From: Flavobacteriales bacterium
Lineage (GTDB): Bacteria; Bacteroidota; Bacteroidia; Flavobacteriales; UA16
Direction of reading: 5' to 3'
Length of the DNA stretch: 6,987 nt
NCBI GenBank assembly: GCA_030831885.1
Contig: JAURKF010000317.1
Coordinates: 1 to 6,987 of the forward strand
Part shown: in pieces, positions 5,746-6,987 of the stretch
Numbering within the stretch: the first letter of the stretch is position 1
Layout of the letters: every line of letters begins with the position of its first letter
The notes under the pieces: model-generated
Database searches by the model: none
Seen by the model: only the letters and a program-made list of their open reading frames with translations
Told to the model about the DNA's origin: nothing
Position numbers and translations under genes: made by a program

Positions 5746-6987
5746 AGTTTCAATGTGATGGACTTGCCCTGGTAGAAGTCGAGCACTTTTAATTTGAATA
5801 CGTAGTCGTATTTACTTCGAGTGAAATTGGCTTGTGCTATTTCCATGCGCATACGCGCATCGGTATATTCCGTGATGTTGCTTGCGCCTTGTTCGTAGCG
5901 AAGCTCTGACCATTGAAAGGCCTTCTGGCTTGCGGCAACGGTTGTTTTGAACGCATAATAATTAGCTAATGCAGCTTGGGCATCATAATAGGCCTGATAA
6001 ACGCTTTGGGTAATGCGTTGTCGTGTTTGTTCTCTCTGCAATTCAGCTTGACGCAAGTTGATTTCGGCGCGCTTTACTCCTGTGTATGTGCTAAAGCCAT
6101 TAAATATCGGGATATTGAGGGAGAAGAACAATGATCGGTTCACGTTATCCTGCAATTGCTTGTTGAAGGCTTTGGTTTGATAATCATCGGTAGCATATAC
6201 AAGCTGAGGGATAGAGGTTACAAGCTCGCCTGTTCCCAGCACAGTTCCGATGGGGAATGCCAGTGTGTCCGGATTACCGGTAAGCACTCTGGCCGCTCCG
6301 GAATAACCGGTTCCATAGGAAAAACTAGCATTTAGACTGGGATAATAACCAGAGGCTGCTATTTTTTTACCTAATGATGCGCTAGCCACGCGTGTATCTG
6401 CACCTTTTACTTCGGGAAAATTTGCTAATGCTGCTTGCACTGCAATTTCGGGATTGGCGAGCAGGCTGTATTGTTCTATATCTTCAATTTTTGGAACCGC
6501 GATATTGAATTGATCCAAGGTGTTGGCATCGAGTTGAAGCAGCTGCAATAGAGAGAGTTTCGATAACCGATAGTTGTTTTCGGCGGCCACGTATGAGGCA
6601 TTATCCGAGGCGAGTTGTGCCTGCATTTCGTTGAGGTTACTTATAGCCATTTGACCGGCGGAAACCAATTTTTCCATACGTTTTATCTGTCGATCTGTAC
6701 CATCGAGGGTTTGCCTGGCGATGTCCATAAACTCCTTATTGATGATTACTGCCAGGTAGGCCGACGCGACATTAAGTGCCACATCGTTTCGCATTTTTTC
6801 ATAGTCCCATTTAGAAGTTTCGGTGTTAAGTCCCGCTTGCTTGAGTGTATTTACTTGCCGCAGGCCACCGAAAAGATTCATACTGGTAGCAATTCCGAAG
6901 TTGTTGCTCTGTATGCGTGAACTGGCAAACTGATTTGTAAATGGGTCTATACGCTGACCCCAGTTGTATCCGTGTGTTCCCTGGGCA
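5742..6987 (-). CDS. TolC-family outer-membrane efflux protein (N-terminus outside window)
   Basis: This is the outer-membrane channel of the efflux system whose adaptor is encoded next to it. The frame is open to the window edge, giving 414 residues; only the signal peptide and a few dozen more residues should be missing. Visible residues 9-20 (WGQRIDPFTNQF) are the N-terminal motif common in Bacteroidota TolC proteins, so the internal ATG at 6881 is not the start. Two related halves are evident. One begins at residue 36 (MNLFGGLRQVNTLKQAG) and the other at about 287 (FFSLNIPIFNGFSTYTGVKRAEINL). Each has a strand pair with a (F/L)xG turn followed by long alpha-helices rich in Ala, Gln, Asn and Arg, as expected for the trimeric barrel and periplasmic tunnel. 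The second half includes the YEQGASNITEYTDARMRM segment typical of the family. The stop overlaps the adaptor start by 4 bases. Confidence 0.94.
   Translation of the reverse strand, partial: AQGTHGYNWGQRIDPFTNQFASSRIQSNNFGIATSMNLFGGLRQVNTLKQAGLNTETSKWDYEKMRNDVALNVASAYLAVIINKEFMDIARQTLDGTDRQIKRMEKLVSAGQMAISNLNEMQAQLASDNASYVAAENNYRLSKLSLLQLLQLDANTLDQFNIAVPKIEDIEQYSLLANPEIAVQAALANFPEVKGADTRVASASLGKKIAASGYYPSLNASFSYGTGYSGAARVLTGNPDTLAFPIGTVLGTGELVTSIPQLVYATDDYQTKAFNKQLQDNVNRSLFFSLNIPIFNGFSTYTGVKRAEINLRQAELQREQTRQRITQSVYQAYYDAQAALANYYAFKTTVAASQKAFQWSELRYEQGASNITEYTDARMRMEIAQANFTRSKYDYVFKLKVLDFYQGKSITLKL

Noticed and set aside
6615..6920. A 101-codon plus-strand open frame opposite tolC
   Set aside because: The opposite strand encodes unmistakable TolC helices and the N-terminal motif throughout.

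Overview
The window looks like ordinary chromosome of a member of the Bacteroidota, probably a Flavobacteriales-like or related lineage. The grounds are: a kynurenine 3-monooxygenase of bacterial NAD-pathway type; a methylmalonyl-CoA epimerase beginning MLRKIEHIGIAV; a TolC protein with the GQRIDPFTNQF N-terminal motif common in this phylum; a secreted protein whose tail resembles type IX secretion (T9SS) proteins; several short Bacteroidota-style lipoproteins; and no obvious Shine-Dalgarno sequences. No tRNA, rRNA, insertion sequence, CRISPR array or phage gene was seen.

Left part, plus strand (1-1316): the 3' end of kmo, then a 297-residue secreted, probably outer-membrane protein of unknown function with a lysine-rich tail. 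Its last 22 bases overlap the 3' end of the convergent mce gene.

Middle, minus strand (1295-3088), read right to left: a 173-residue lipoprotein, a 261-residue exported protein with an Fn3-like segment and a T9SS-tail-like end, and, 4 bases later, mce (methylmalonyl-CoA epimerase).

Right part, minus strand (3283-6987), read right to left: a TolC-family outer-membrane channel (5' end cut by the window), a MacA/HlyD-type periplasmic adaptor overlapping it by 4 bases, tsaB (t6A tRNA modification) 6 bases later, and a small lipoprotein 18 bases after that. The spacing suggests one four-gene transcript starting beyond the right edge. TolC and the adaptor form two of the three layers of an envelope efflux machine. 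No inner-membrane pump lies between them and tsaB, so it must be encoded upstream of TolC or elsewhere.

I see no whole new multi-gene system. The most interesting items are: (i) the small lipoprotein after tsaB, which reads as a Rieske-like domain with all four iron-sulfur ligand positions replaced; (ii) a perfect 11-bp-arm inverted repeat inside that gene, just before the second former ligand box; and (iii) the exported protein next to mce, which seems to carry an eroded T9SS-type tail.
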